Shown: positions 9,864 through 19,878, numbered from the stretch's first letter. The stretch is DNA of 64,000 nucleotides from Nocardia ignorata NBRC 108230 (GCF_001612905.1 NZ_BDBI01000005.1:372001-436000); one strand, 5' to 3'. Numbers and translations are program-made. Notes: generated from the sequence alone by a model not told the origin.

Positions 9864-10761
9864 CACCGAATTCCGTTCCGGCTTCGTCTGTTTCGTCGGC
9901 CGCCCGAACACCGGCAAGTCGACGCTGACCAATGCCATGGTCGGGTCGAAGATCGCGATCACCTCCTCGCGTCCGCAGACCACCCGGCACACCATTCGCG
10001 GCATCGTGCACCGTGAGCACGCCCAGCTCATCCTGGTCGACACCCCCGGCCTGCACCGCCCGCGCACCCTGCTCGGTCAGCGCCTCAACGATCTGGTGCG
10101 CGACACCTACTCCGAGGTCGACGTGATCGCGCTGTGCATCCCGGCCGACGAGAAGATCGGTCCCGGCGACCGCTGGATCGTCGAGCAGATCAAGCAGATG
10201 GCGCCCAAGACCACCGTGATCGGCGTGGTCACCAAGATCGACAAGGTGGGTCGTGACGAGATCGCCCACCAGCTGATGGCGCTGTCGACGCTGCTCGGGC
10301 CCGAGGCCGAGGTCGTTCCGGTCTCGGCGGTGAAGGGCGAACAGGTCGAGGTGCTCGTCGACGTGATCGCCTCGAAGATGCCCGAGGGACCGGCGTTCTA
10401 CCCCGACGGCGAGATCACCGACGAGCCCGAGGAAACCCTCATGGCCGAGCTGATCCGCGAGGCCGCCCTCGAGGGTGTGCGCGACGAACTGCCCCACTCG
10501 CTGGCCGTGGTGATCGAGGAGATCGAACCCTACGAGGCCAACGAGGACATGCTCGAGGTGCATGCCCTGCTGTATGTGGAACGGCCGAGCCAGAAGGCGA
10601 TCGTCATCGGCAAGAACGGTTCTCGCCTCAAGGAGGTGGGCACCAATGCCCGCAAGCAGATCGAGCACATCCTCGGCACACGGATCTACCTGAATCTGCA
10701 CGTGAAGGTGGCCAAGGACTGGCAGCGCGACCCCAAACAGCTGGGGAAGCTGGGCTTTTGA
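9856..10761 (+). CDS. era: GTPase Era
   Basis: This 301-residue GTPase binds the 16S rRNA 3' end and assists 30S maturation. The G domain shows G1 G-R-P-N-T-G-K-S-T, switch region with T-T-R-H-T-I-R-G-I, G3 D-T-P-G, G4 T-K-I-D and G5 S-A-V-K. The C-terminal KH domain carries I-G-K-N-G-S-R-L-K-E-V-G. GTG 9856 overlaps the upstream gene's end. Together with phoH and ybeY this forms a ribosome-maturation block. Confidence 0.97.
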   Translation: MADTEFRSGFVCFVGRPNTGKSTLTNAMVGSKIAITSSRPQTTRHTIRGIVHREHAQLILVDTPGLHRPRTLLGQRLNDLVRDTYSEVDVIALCIPADEKIGPGDRWIVEQIKQMAPKTTVIGVVTKIDKVGRDEIAHQLMALSTLLGPEAEVVPVSAVKGEQVEVLVDVIASKMPEGPAFYPDGEITDEPEETLMAELIREAALEGVRDELPHSLAVVIEEIEPYEANEDMLEVHALLYVERPSQKAIVIGKNGSRLKEVGTNARKQIEHILGTRIYLNLHVKVAKDWQRDPKQLGKLGF

Positions 10762-10852
10762 CCGTTTGCGTGTCGGCGGTTCGGGGTATCGTTCGGCGAA
10801 CACGTCGATTGTGATCGGCGTTGTTCGCTGATCACCCGGGGAGGCTGTGCAC

Positions 10853-13693
10853 GTGCCCGATGCCAACGATGTCGGCAAGCTGCTGGAACTGCTGCGGGCA
10901 CTGGAGATCCCCGACACCCGCCCCCGGGTGTGGCGCACGCTGGTGCACGGCAGGCGCACGCTGCCTCGCCCGATCGTCGAGATGGTCGGCTTACAAGGCC
11001 ACACCGCGTTGGTCAACGATCTCTACAGCTGGTTGGGGGAGTCCGGCGGCAGGCGGGCCACCCCACGCGCCAGGATCGACCTGCACGCTCCCGATCTGCC
11101 GCCCACCCGGCTGAGCCCGGATGTCAACGCGTTCAACGCCGGTCCGCACGCCGACGACCAGGAGATCCCGGACCACTGTCTGCCGATCATCCAGCAGCTG
11201 GTCGCCGGTTTCGCCACCGACGACACCGCGATGGGCGCCATCAAGTTCCCGCGTTACCGCACCGCCGACTGGCTGACCAGACAGCGCGTCACCTCCGACG
11301 AATCCGAGGCGCCCGACGAACTGCGCAGGCGCCTGCCCAAGCTGCTGCGTAGTGGTTCGTCCGCCAACCGTGCCGACGCCACCGAAGGCGCAGCGGGCGG
11401 CATGATTTCGAGCGTGGTCTTCGCTGTGCTGGCCCTGTGGCCTGTGCTGCGCCTGTGGTTGTGGGTGTCGGGACGCATCCCCGGCATGTCGAAGGTGACC
11501 CGCTGGTTCCTGCACCAGCGCTATCTCGCACCCGAATTGTCGGGCAGTTTCCTGGGTTTCGCCGCCCGGCTCACCGCCTCGCACCGGGTGGACGAGAACG
11601 AGGAACAGGTCGCCAAACTCCTCATCCACGCCTTCCTGGAAGACTTGCGCGACGCGTATCGCCGCCGCATCTGGCGGCCGTCGAGCTGGCGGCGCACCGC
11701 CTACCCGGTTGCCCTGCTCGGTGGTCTCACCGAGGGCGGTGACGGTGCGCGCATCCTCACCTGGATCAACGAGATCCGCAACGAGACCGGCCTTTTCGAT
11801 CCACTGGTAGTCGTCGCCTTCCGCGACGAAGGGCCGACGCGTGAGGTGGGTGAGCTGTCGAACATCAGCGATCTGCGCACCCTGCGCACGCTGGAAAGCC
11901 TCGCCGATCAGCCGACCGCCCAGCCACCCGACCCGCTGCAGACCTGGATCAGGGAGATCGACAGCAGGCGCACACACCGCCAGGCCGACGCCTGGTTCCT
12001 GCCGCTGCGCGCGCTGATACCGCCGGATTCCACACCGCGCGTAGGTGATCCGCGTTTCCGCGGGCAGTCGCTACCGCCCGCCCCGCCGATGGCCTCGCGC
12101 AGCTGGTTCGTCGGCTTGTGCGTGCTGATCCCGATCGTGCTCGCGGTGGCCGCCGCGCTGGTGTACTTCCCACCACTGCGCGGCGCCTCGTGCTCGCACT
12201 GGCCGTGGACGGGCGGGGTGAGCGTGAGCATGGTCGACGGCGAATGCGTCGGCTACAGCGACAACGTCGCCCAGACCTTCGCCGACGATCCGGAACTGTC
12301 GGCCATGCAGCGCGAGGTGTTCCGCCTGAACGAGGCGGCCGCCGATGCGCGCGAGAGCAACCCGAACCGGCCGCTGATCTCGCTGGTGTACTTCGCGGGG
12401 CTCAGCTACGTCGACACCAATGTGCGCTACCCGCACGCACAGGTCGAGGAACTGGCCGGGCTCGCGGTGCAGCAGCGCCGTGCCCTGCTCGCCTCCGACG
12501 AGTCCGAACCGTTGCTGCGGATCATCATCGCCAACGGCGGTTCGGATATGCGCCATGCCCGGTGGGTGGTCGAGAACCGGCTGCGTCCGCTCGTCGCCGA
12601 CGACCCGAGCGTGCTCGGCGTGGTCGGCATCGACCGCAGCACCGACGAGACCCGCAAGGCCATCACGCGATTGGGTGAGCTGGGCGTGCCCGCGGTGGCG
12701 ACCACCCTGTCGGCCGACGGGCTGGAGCAGGCATCGCCGCTGTATTTCCAAGCGGCGCCGAGCAATTCGGTCCAGGCCAAGTTGGTCGCCGACTACATGC
12801 AGGGCGCACGCGCCGCCGACGGCACCCCGCGCTACGACAAAGTCACCATCTACCACCCCGAGGCGCCCGACGACCTGTACGTGACGACCCTGGTCGAGGA
12901 CCTTCAGCAGGAGCTCACCGAACGCGGTGTGACGCACCGGAGTACGAGCTGGCGCGCACAGCAGGAGCTCTACGGTCTGCCCGCACCGTGCGAGGCGGAG
13001 TCCTTCGACCGGCGCGAACTGCTCTTCTTCGCGGGCCGCAACGACGACTTCCCGACCTTCGCCAAGGCCCTCAGTCGCGGTTGTATCAGCGGTGACGGAC
13101 CGGCACTGCTCGGCAACGACGCGGTGACGAGGCTTATTACCGATCCGCGCGCGACCATCGCCCTGCCGGCCAACCTGACGGTGCGCTACGTGGCCAAGGC
13201 GGCGCCGGTGATGCTCGGCGGAGCCGACTGTGTGAAGGGCGTCGGCAAACTCGGTGACCGGCCGGTGCCGTTCGAACACGAACAGCTGTGCGCCGAGCTC
13301 GCCGGCCTCATCGAGGACCTGCGCGCCTATCCGGACATGGCCGAATACCAGCCGACGTGGGCGGGGGACAGGACCGGGCTCGCCTTCGACGTGAGCGGGT
13401 TGTTCCTGCAGGCGGTGCGCGCCAGCCGCGGTGTGCTCGGGGACCAGCCGCCGAATCGGACGGCGATCGCGGTGCAGTTGCGCGAGGCCGACTATCGCGG
13501 TGTCACCGGCACATTGGGCTTCTCCACCAAACGGGTCGCCGACGGGTCGTCGATCGCGGTGCTCGTCACCACTGCGGTGGGCGGGGGCGGACCGCAGCGC
13601 TGCCTGATGATGTTCCCCCGTCAACCCGGCCAAGACGGGTGCCCGTCCGGAACCAAGAGCGATCTCGAAAGCTGGCGCGAACCGGGCCGGTAG
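10853..13693 (+). CDS. Large membrane receptor-like protein with C-terminal periplasmic-binding-fold domain
   Basis: This protein of about 946 residues has an N-terminal helical region (~1-180) resembling effector-associated domains, a central Trp-rich stretch (~185-220) that may contact the membrane, a transmembrane helix near residues 425-445 (F-V-G-L-C-V-L-I-P-I-V-L-A-V-A-A), and a ~480-residue extracytoplasmic part. That part reads like a type I periplasmic-binding fold, with V-V-G-I-D-R-S-T-D-E and L-G-V-P-A-V-A-T-T-L-S. The likely role is sensing an extracellular ligand. GGGGAGG (10838-10844) favours GTG 10853 over GTG 10847. Two receptor kinases follow; the ligand is unknown. Confidence 0.6.
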   Translation: MPDANDVGKLLELLRALEIPDTRPRVWRTLVHGRRTLPRPIVEMVGLQGHTALVNDLYSWLGESGGRRATPRARIDLHAPDLPPTRLSPDVNAFNAGPHADDQEIPDHCLPIIQQLVAGFATDDTAMGAIKFPRYRTADWLTRQRVTSDESEAPDELRRRLPKLLRSGSSANRADATEGAAGGMISSVVFAVLALWPVLRLWLWVSGRIPGMSKVTRWFLHQRYLAPELSGSFLGFAARLTASHRVDENEEQVAKLLIHAFLEDLRDAYRRRIWRPSSWRRTAYPVALLGGLTEGGDGARILTWINEIRNETGLFDPLVVVAFRDEGPTREVGELSNISDLRTLRTLESLADQPTAQPPDPLQTWIREIDSRRTHRQADAWFLPLRALIPPDSTPRVGDPRFRGQSLPPAPPMASRSWFVGLCVLIPIVLAVAAALVYFPPLRGASCSHWPWTGGVSVSMVDGECVGYSDNVAQTFADDPELSAMQREVFRLNEAAADARESNPNRPLISLVYFAGLSYVDTNVRYPHAQVEELAGLAVQQRRALLASDESEPLLRIIIANGGSDMRHARWVVENRLRPLVADDPSVLGVVGIDRSTDETRKAITRLGELGVPAVATTLSADGLEQASPLYFQAAPSNSVQAKLVADYMQGARAADGTPRYDKVTIYHPEAPDDLYVTTLVEDLQQELTERGVTHRSTSWRAQQELYGLPAPCEAESFDRRELLFFAGRNDDFPTFAKALSRGCISGDGPALLGNDAVTRLITDPRATIALPANLTVRYVAKAAPVMLGGADCVKGVGKLGDRPVPFEHEQLCAELAGLIEDLRAYPDMAEYQPTWAGDRTGLAFDVSGLFLQAVRASRGVLGDQPPNRTAIAVQLREADYRGVTGTLGFSTKRVADGSSIAVLVTTAVGGGGPQRCLMMFPRQPGQDGCPSGTKSDLESWREPGR

Positions 13694-13874
13694 CCCGTTC
13701 GCACCCGGAATTGCTGGACCGCACAGCCTGATCCGTGCTGTTATAGTCGCTCGGGCATGGTCGGGAACCGTTGATTTCCGGGGCTGACCTGGTGCGAGCC
13801 GACCATTCCGGTCCTCGCGCCTGTTCTCTGCCGGAAGGGTCCCGGCAGTGTGGTGAACGTGGGAGACCGGGCGG

Positions 13875-15518
13875 GTGAGTATTGCCGAGGGCGCGGAGTT
13901 CGCCGGCTACCTGATCGAGCGGAAGCTGGGCTCCGGTGGCATGGGCACCGTGTACCTGGCGCGGCACCCGCGTCTGCCCCGCCACGACGCGATCAAGATC
14001 CTCGCCGACGACCACGCCGACGACGCGGAGTACCGGGCGCGGTTCCTGCGTGAAGCCGAATTCGCCGCCGGGCTACAGCATCCGAATCTGGTCGCGGTGC
14101 GCGATCGCGGCGAAACCGAGGGCAAGCTCTGGATCGCCACCCAGTACGTCGCGGGTTCCGACGCCGCCGACCTGATCCGGCGCGCTCCCGGCGGGCTCGA
14201 CCCGGCGCGCGCGGTGCACATCATCGGTGAAACGGCCCGCGGCCTCGACGAGGTGCATCGTGCGGGACTGCTGCACCGCGACGTGAAACCGGCCAATATC
14301 CTCGTCGCCGAACAGTCGGGCCTGCCCGACCGGGTGCTGATCACCGACTTCGGCATCGCCCGGCATGCCGAGGACACCGCGACGCTGTCGGCCGGTGGTG
14401 GCTTCACCGCGACGCTGTCCTATGTCGCGCCCGAACGACTGGGCGGTGACCCCGTCGATCGCCGCGCCGATGTCTATGCCCTCGGCTGCTCGCTGTTCCA
14501 ATTGCTCACCGGCACAGTCCCGTTCCCTCGGCAAACGCCCGCTGCGGTGATGTATGCCCACCTGCACGAACCGCCGCCGCGGCCGTCCGCGTTGCGCCCC
14601 GGGCTCCCGGCGGGCTTCGACGCGGTGATCGCGCGGGCACTGGCCAAAGACCCGGCGCAGCGGTTCGATTCGTGTGGTGCGCTGGCCGCCGCGGCCCGCG
14701 AGGCGATGAACGGGTCCGCACCCGCACCGTCGGCACCACAGGTCCAGAGACCTGCCGCACCCACCTCCGCTGCTGTCCCGAACTCGGTACATCCATCCAC
14801 CCCGCCTCCGCAGTACGTTGCGGGAGCCGCTGCGGCAGCACCGGATCCACGAGCGCGCTTCATCCCCGAAGACCCGTTCACGGCGGTCCTGCTACCACGG
14901 CGCACCCCGTTCGCCCGGCTCGTCCGCCGCCGTGGTTTCTGGATCACGGCAGCGGCGGTGCTCATGGTCGGCGTCGTCACCGCCGCGATGCTCGGGACCG
15001 GTGGCGGCACCGAGTCGCCGAGCGCGCAGGCCACCACCTCGCCGCCGCCCCTGCCCCCGGCGACCGCGTGGGGCGCCTACAGCTTCATCGCCGACCTGTT
15101 TCCCGACCTGCTGCCCGTCTTTCAGCTCGGCGTCGGATACCAGGAGTTGACGGCCTGCTACATGATCAACGACAACGGCGACCATGTTCCGACCGACACA
15201 CTCGCGCCTTTCGCGCGAATGCGCTGTGAAGGCAACCGCGACCCGGCGGTCTCGGTCACCATCGAATGCAAGACCGACCGCTCGCTGATGTCACCGCCGC
15301 CGAGCACGGACACGGTGGAGGGCAGCGAACAATGGCGCCGTGCGTCCGGGACCGGAAATCTGCACTGGGGCAGGAACACCGATATGGACGGGAATCTCCT
15401 CGGCAACCTGTCGATCTACTTCGATGATCCCGCCCGGTCGTTCTGCCGGATCAGGGTCCTCGGCGGCGCCAACGGCGCCGAACTGCGCCAAAGGTGGTGG
15501 GCCGATGCGCCGCTGTGA
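13875..15518 (+). CDS. Receptor-type Ser/Thr protein kinase (PknB-like), first of a pair
   Basis: This 547-residue kinase has a complete Hanks-type domain (~1-270): glycine loop G-S-G-G-M-G-T-V, catalytic lysine in D-A-I-K-I-L, catalytic loop H-R-D-V-K-P-A-N near residue 134, D-F-G, and A-P-E in V-A-P-E-R-L. A Pro/Ala-rich linker leads to one transmembrane helix (~355-375) and an extracellular domain of ~150 residues with Cys pairs, ending in Y-F-D-D-P-A-R-S-F-C and R-W-W-A-D-A-P-L. The same extracellular domain occurs in the kinase at 16716-18452. There are no PASTA repeats, so peptidoglycan sensing of the PknB kind is not indicated. Confidence 0.93.
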   Translation: MSIAEGAEFAGYLIERKLGSGGMGTVYLARHPRLPRHDAIKILADDHADDAEYRARFLREAEFAAGLQHPNLVAVRDRGETEGKLWIATQYVAGSDAADLIRRAPGGLDPARAVHIIGETARGLDEVHRAGLLHRDVKPANILVAEQSGLPDRVLITDFGIARHAEDTATLSAGGGFTATLSYVAPERLGGDPVDRRADVYALGCSLFQLLTGTVPFPRQTPAAVMYAHLHEPPPRPSALRPGLPAGFDAVIARALAKDPAQRFDSCGALAAAAREAMNGSAPAPSAPQVQRPAAPTSAAVPNSVHPSTPPPQYVAGAAAAAPDPRARFIPEDPFTAVLLPRRTPFARLVRRRGFWITAAAVLMVGVVTAAMLGTGGGTESPSAQATTSPPPLPPATAWGAYSFIADLFPDLLPVFQLGVGYQELTACYMINDNGDHVPTDTLAPFARMRCEGNRDPAVSVTIECKTDRSLMSPPPSTDTVEGSEQWRRASGTGNLHWGRNTDMDGNLLGNLSIYFDDPARSFCRIRVLGGANGAELRQRWWADAPL

Positions 15519-16719
15519 TTCCCGCGCCGCCCGCGGTCTGCTCGGTGCCGTCCTGTTGACCGCCGCGGTGACCGGCTGCCGGGTATCCGGCACGGCAGAG
15601 CCGGTCCGGGTCGACCTCGCCACCTTGGATTATGGGCACTACCAGCATGTTCCGCTACAGGCCCCGCCGGGAACCGAATACTCGGGGAGGGTGATCGAGT
15701 CGCTGCGGATCGGCGAGGTCATGGTCAATCCGGCCGAAGCCGATTCCGCGCTGTCGGTCCCACCCTCCAGATGGGATGCCGTTCCGCTGCCGACTCCGGC
15801 GAAGGTGTCGGGTGTGCTGTCCGACCAGGCACGTGCCGTGCTCGCCGAGCACGGCATGCTCGCCGGTTTCGTCGTCGGCGGGACCGACACAGCCCGCACC
15901 CGGCAGCTGACCGTTCTTGCCCTTCGCATGCCGAATGCGGCTGCGGCGACCGCGGCGGCGGCCGGCCTCGACGCAGGCGATGCAGCGGTAAGCGCCGAAA
16001 ACGTCGCGGTGCCGATCCCGAAATACCCTGCGGCCAAGGCGCATTGGCGACCGACCGTGGCGAGCATGGCGGCCACCATCGCACACGGCGCGTTCGTGGT
16101 CAGCGTGTACGCCGTGCACACCACCCCCGATGCCGCGGCGCTGACCACTCTGATCGGCGCAGCGTTGGATGCGCAATTGCCCGAACTCGCCCGCTTCGTG
16201 CCGACGCCGCCCGAGCGGTTCGCCGACCTGCCGATCGACGGTGAGGGCATGCTGGCCAGGATGGTTCCGGAGAAGGTGGGGCGTTGGTCGGCGCCCGCGG
16301 TGTTGCTGGTCGACGCGGACAACATCGCCGGCGGGAAGGGCATGCTGCACGCCAGGGGCGTGGTGTACGGCCCCAACGCGACCTTTCTGATGAGTTCACG
16401 CCAGCATCGGAGCGCCGCGAATGCCCTGGCGTTGATGGGCTTCGACGGACTCAAACGCTACTTCGACGCCACCGAGGCGCGCCAGGCCTACGAGCGCGGT
16501 GCCACGGATTGGGCGGCGGACCTGCGACCGCTGCCCGGTCCCGCGGGTATCGAGGACATCCGGTGCGGCGATTCCGGCGCGTCCGATAGCGAGCCGGAGG
16601 TTCGCTATGTGTGCGCACTGCTGCACAGCCGCTATATCGCCACGATCTTCGCGCCGACCGAACAGCAGATCCGGCAGAAGGCGGCCGCCCAGTACAGCCT
16701 GCTGGAACTGGCCGAATGA
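15505..16719 (+). CDS. Secreted lipoprotein between the two kinases (DUF7373-like)
   Basis: This 404-residue protein starts with M-R-R-C-D-S-R then a hydrophobic stretch ending in T-A-A-V-T-G-C, a good lipobox, so it is probably anchored outside the membrane. It is rich in Ala and Pro and contains A-L-R-M-P-N and S-R-Q-H-R-S-A-A-N-A-L motifs that I associate with the Nocardia DUF7373 lipoprotein family (placement moderately sure). It overlaps the first kinase by 14 nt and its stop overlaps the second kinase's start, so the three are one operon. It may present a ligand to the kinase ectodomains; that is inference. Confidence 0.75.
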   Translation: MRRCDSRAARGLLGAVLLTAAVTGCRVSGTAEPVRVDLATLDYGHYQHVPLQAPPGTEYSGRVIESLRIGEVMVNPAEADSALSVPPSRWDAVPLPTPAKVSGVLSDQARAVLAEHGMLAGFVVGGTDTARTRQLTVLALRMPNAAAATAAAAGLDAGDAAVSAENVAVPIPKYPAAKAHWRPTVASMAATIAHGAFVVSVYAVHTTPDAAALTTLIGAALDAQLPELARFVPTPPERFADLPIDGEGMLARMVPEKVGRWSAPAVLLVDADNIAGGKGMLHARGVVYGPNATFLMSSRQHRSAANALALMGFDGLKRYFDATEARQAYERGATDWAADLRPLPGPAGIEDIRCGDSGASDSEPEVRYVCALLHSRYIATIFAPTEQQIRQKAAAQYSLLELAE

Positions 16720-18452
16720 CCGCGCAGCTGCGCCCGGGTGCGGTCTTCGCCGGGTATGTGATCGAGCGAGTGCTCGGCAGTGGTGGCATGGGCACCGTCT
16801 ACGCCGCGCGTCATCCGCGACTCCCGCGCTGGGATGCGCTCAAAGTGCTCGGTGACGCGCACAGCGCCTCCGCCGAATTCCGAGCCAGGTTCATCAGGGA
16901 GGCCGAACTGGCAGCTCGGATCGACCACCCGAATGTGGTTGCGGTCCACGATCGCGGGATGGACCAGGGTGCGCTGTGGATCGCGATGCAGTACGTGGCG
17001 GGCACCGATGCCGCCTCCGTGCTGCGTCATGGTCTGCCCGATGCGCGGTTGGCGCTGCACATCGTCACCGAAGCCGCCGCCGGACTGGACGCGGCCCACC
17101 GCGCCGGACTGTTGCACCGCGACGTCAAGCCCGCCAACTTGATGCTGGAGTCGCGCGCGGGGGAGCCGGACCGGGTGCTGGTCGCCGATTTCGGCATCGC
17201 CAAATCCGGCACCGACGGCACCGCGCTGACCGAGTCCGGCGTTTTCCTGGCCACCCTCGCCTACGCCGCGCCGGAACTGATCCGGCTCGATGCCGTCGAT
17301 CATCGCGCCGACCAGTACTCGTTGGGCTGCACGCTTTTCGAGCTGCTCACCGGCCGCAAGCCGTTCCCCCGCGATACGCCCGCCGCCGTCATCAACGCCC
17401 ACCTGACCGTGCCGCCACCCCGGCCAACCGAGCTGAATCCGCGCCTTCCACCCGCCATCGACGCGGTGATCGCCCGCGCGCTGGCCAAGAACCCCGACGA
17501 CCGTTACGCCAGCTGCGGCACCTTGGCCGCGGCCGCGTCTGCGGCATTCGGCACGCCGGTGCCTCCGGAGGCTCACCTCGGGCAGCCCCAGGCGTTGCTG
17601 CCGCGGAACTCACCGATCGGACAACTCGGCGCGTCACCGGGGGGCGGTGTGTCGAGTGGTGCGCCGGGAGTTTCGAGCGGCGTGCCGGCAATGCCGAGCG
17701 GAGCGCCGGGTACGCAGGGCACTCCGCACGGCGCACGCAGCGTGCAAGGCCGTGTGCCCGAGGCTCCGAGAGGGATGGGCACACAGGCTATTTCGCACGG
17801 TGCGCAGCAGGCGTGGGTTTCCGGCGGCGGCCCGACCGTCGACCGACCGCGCAGGCGACGTTCGCTGGTTGCCGGAGCAGCCGCCGTGGTCACCGTCGCC
17901 GCGCTCGCCGTGGGGATCGTCGCGCTGAACCGGGATGACGCGAAGACCCCCGAGATCGCTGCGACATCGGCGGTCCCGACGACGGCCGCCGAATCACCGT
18001 GGAAGGCCCACGAATACATTGTGCGGGCGTTTCCTGAGCTCCTCCCGAAGTCTCCGTTCGCCAGTGGCTATCAGGGCACCCGGTGCGCCGCGATCGACAA
18101 GAACTACGACCCCGTACCGCTGGACCAACTCGGTGACATGGGCACCCTCAGCTGCAACGGCGATCGCGCTCCGGTCGAGCGGATGACGGTGGCCTGCAAG
18201 GGCAATCGCGCACCGGGCACCGCCGGTAAGTTCGACGATGCCTTCGCGACCAGGGAAGAGTTGTGGGAGCGGCCGTCGGGCCGGGGGCGGATCGTCATCC
18301 AGGACATTCCCGGCCGCGTTCCCGGTACCGTCGCCGGTGCGCTGAGCATCCAATTCGACGACACCGCCCGCAACTTCTGCCTGATCGTCGTCCTCGGCGG
18401 GACGGACGGCACCGACCTCTACAACCGCTGGTGGGTGAACGCCCCGCTCTGA
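16716..18452 (+). CDS. Receptor-type Ser/Thr protein kinase, second of a pair
   Basis: This 578-residue paralogue of the 13875-15518 kinase has the same order: kinase domain (G-S-G-G-M-G-T-V, D-A-L-K-V-L, H-R-D-V-K-P-A-N, D-F-G, A-P-E-L), Gly/Pro/Ser-rich linker with repeated G-V-P / G-A-P motifs (~305-385), one transmembrane helix (~390-412) and the shared C-terminal extracellular domain with conserved Cys residues and an F-D-D-T-A-R-N-F-C ... R-W-W-V-N-A-P-L ending. The start ATG overlaps the lipoprotein stop. Probably a duplication of the first kinase; the repeated linker is longer here. It ends 1 nt from the convergent amidase stop. Confidence 0.93.
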   Translation: MTAQLRPGAVFAGYVIERVLGSGGMGTVYAARHPRLPRWDALKVLGDAHSASAEFRARFIREAELAARIDHPNVVAVHDRGMDQGALWIAMQYVAGTDAASVLRHGLPDARLALHIVTEAAAGLDAAHRAGLLHRDVKPANLMLESRAGEPDRVLVADFGIAKSGTDGTALTESGVFLATLAYAAPELIRLDAVDHRADQYSLGCTLFELLTGRKPFPRDTPAAVINAHLTVPPPRPTELNPRLPPAIDAVIARALAKNPDDRYASCGTLAAAASAAFGTPVPPEAHLGQPQALLPRNSPIGQLGASPGGGVSSGAPGVSSGVPAMPSGAPGTQGTPHGARSVQGRVPEAPRGMGTQAISHGAQQAWVSGGGPTVDRPRRRRSLVAGAAAVVTVAALAVGIVALNRDDAKTPEIAATSAVPTTAAESPWKAHEYIVRAFPELLPKSPFASGYQGTRCAAIDKNYDPVPLDQLGDMGTLSCNGDRAPVERMTVACKGNRAPGTAGKFDDAFATREELWERPSGRGRIVIQDIPGRVPGTVAGALSIQFDDTARNFCLIVVLGGTDGTDLYNRWWVNAPL

Positions 18453-18453
18453 C

Positions 18454-19878
18454 TCACCACCACGCTGTCGGCCGCTGACGCTCCCAGTGCAGCACCGATT
18501 CGAGCTGCGCCGCAACAGAGATGAGCAGCGGCTCGGTGTTCGCCGTGCCCATCAGTTGCGCGCCGATCGGTAGTCCGGTCTCGGTGAAGCCCGCGGGTAC
18601 GTTCACACTCGGCCAGCCGAGGACGTTCCACGGCCACGTATACGGGCAGGCGCCGGTGATGAGGGCATTGGTCGAGCTCGTACCGATGCCGTCGATGTCC
18701 TCGGCGCGCGGCGCGGGGGTAGCGGTGGTGGGCGCGAGCACCAAGTCGTAGTCGTCGAAGAATCCGCCGATTCGTCTGTGCAGCAACGGTTCCAGGCGGC
18801 GGGCGGCGAACAGGGCAGGGCCGTCGAGTAGTCGTCCGAGGCGTGCGTTGGCGGTGGTGCGCGGGTCGACGACGGCGCCGGGCATCGTGCGGTGCACCCG
18901 GCTGATCCCGGCCAGTGAACGCGGCAGGAACGACGCTCCGACCAGCAGACCGTAGTGCAGATCGGCCACGGTCACCGTGTGCCCGAGCCCGCGCAGGGTG
19001 CCCGCCATCGCGTGCACGGCGGCCGCGATCTCGGGATCGAGTGCGGTCTTGGTCGCGGTGAACGGAATGTTCAGCGACACAGCGATTCTCAGCTTGCCAG
19101 GGTCGCGGCCGACGGCGGCGCGCGCGTCGATCGGGGCGGGGGTGTGCAGGTCGCCGTCGTGCGCACCGGCGGCCACGTCGAGCAGCAGGGCCGCGTCGGC
19201 CACTGTGCGGGCCAGCGGTCCGTTGACGGTGAGCCCGTGGAACGCCTCCGGCAGCGGCCAGGTGGAGATTCGGCCCCGCTGCGGTTTGATGCCGACCAGG
19301 TTGGTCCACGCCGCCGGGATTCGCACCGAACCCGCGCCGTCGGAACCCAGTGCGGCAGGGACCATTCCGGCTGCGACTGCCGCCGCCGAACCGCCCGAGG
19401 AACCACCCGGCGTACGGGTGCGGTCCCATGGATTGCGGGTGTGGCCGAAGGCCGCGCCGCTGGTGAACGGCAGTTGGCCGAGTTCGCAGGTGTTGGTTTT
19501 GCCGACGATCACCGCGCCCGCCGCGCGTAATCGGCGCACCGATTCGGCGTCCTCGGTGGCGGGCGGGAACTCACCGCCGCAGCCGAAGGCGGTGGGTTCG
19601 CCGGCCAGATCGGTGTCGTCCTTGACCGCGACGGGCACCCCGAGCAGCGGCAATCGGACACCGGCGGCCAGCCGCGCGTCGGCCTCGGCGGCCTCGCGCA
19701 GGGCGGCCGCCCGGCGTATCACCCGGAAGGCGTTGAGCGTCGGCTGCGACGCCTCGATGCGGTCGAGTGCGTCGGTGACGGCGGCGACCGAACTGGTCGT
19801 GCCGCCGGTCAGGGCCGAGGCGAGTTCGGCGAGGCCGAGGTCGGCCGGTGGCGGCGCGATGCGGTCGGGCGCGGACAT
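18454..19878 (-). CDS. Amidase (amidase signature family, AmiA2-like)
   Basis: This 474-residue hydrolase of carboxamides has the Ser-cisSer-Lys triad in place: Lys in V-A-V-K-D-D-T, cis-Ser/Ser in the G-G-S-S-G-G-S-A-A-A segment, and the flanking G-S-D-G-A-G-S-V-R-I-P. The start at 19878 is preferred over the longer frame to 19941 because AGGGAG lies just upstream. An amidase lies between era and recO in mycobacteria too, so this is backbone. It is divergent from the hydrolase-tetR operon, with a perfect palindrome between them. The physiological substrate is unknown. Confidence 0.93.
   Translation of the reverse strand: MSAPDRIAPPPADLGLAELASALTGGTTSSVAAVTDALDRIEASQPTLNAFRVIRRAAALREAAEADARLAAGVRLPLLGVPVAVKDDTDLAGEPTAFGCGGEFPPATEDAESVRRLRAAGAVIVGKTNTCELGQLPFTSGAAFGHTRNPWDRTRTPGGSSGGSAAAVAAGMVPAALGSDGAGSVRIPAAWTNLVGIKPQRGRISTWPLPEAFHGLTVNGPLARTVADAALLLDVAAGAHDGDLHTPAPIDARAAVGRDPGKLRIAVSLNIPFTATKTALDPEIAAAVHAMAGTLRGLGHTVTVADLHYGLLVGASFLPRSLAGISRVHRTMPGAVVDPRTTANARLGRLLDGPALFAARRLEPLLHRRIGGFFDDYDLVLAPTTATPAPRAEDIDGIGTSSTNALITGACPYTWPWNVLGWPSVNVPAGFTETGLPIGAQLMGTANTEPLLISVAAQLESVLHWERQRPTAWW

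Noticed and set aside
9199..11016. 605-codon minus-strand frame across the CBS gene and era
   Set aside because: It crosses several well-supported plus-strand genes and has no recognisable domain.
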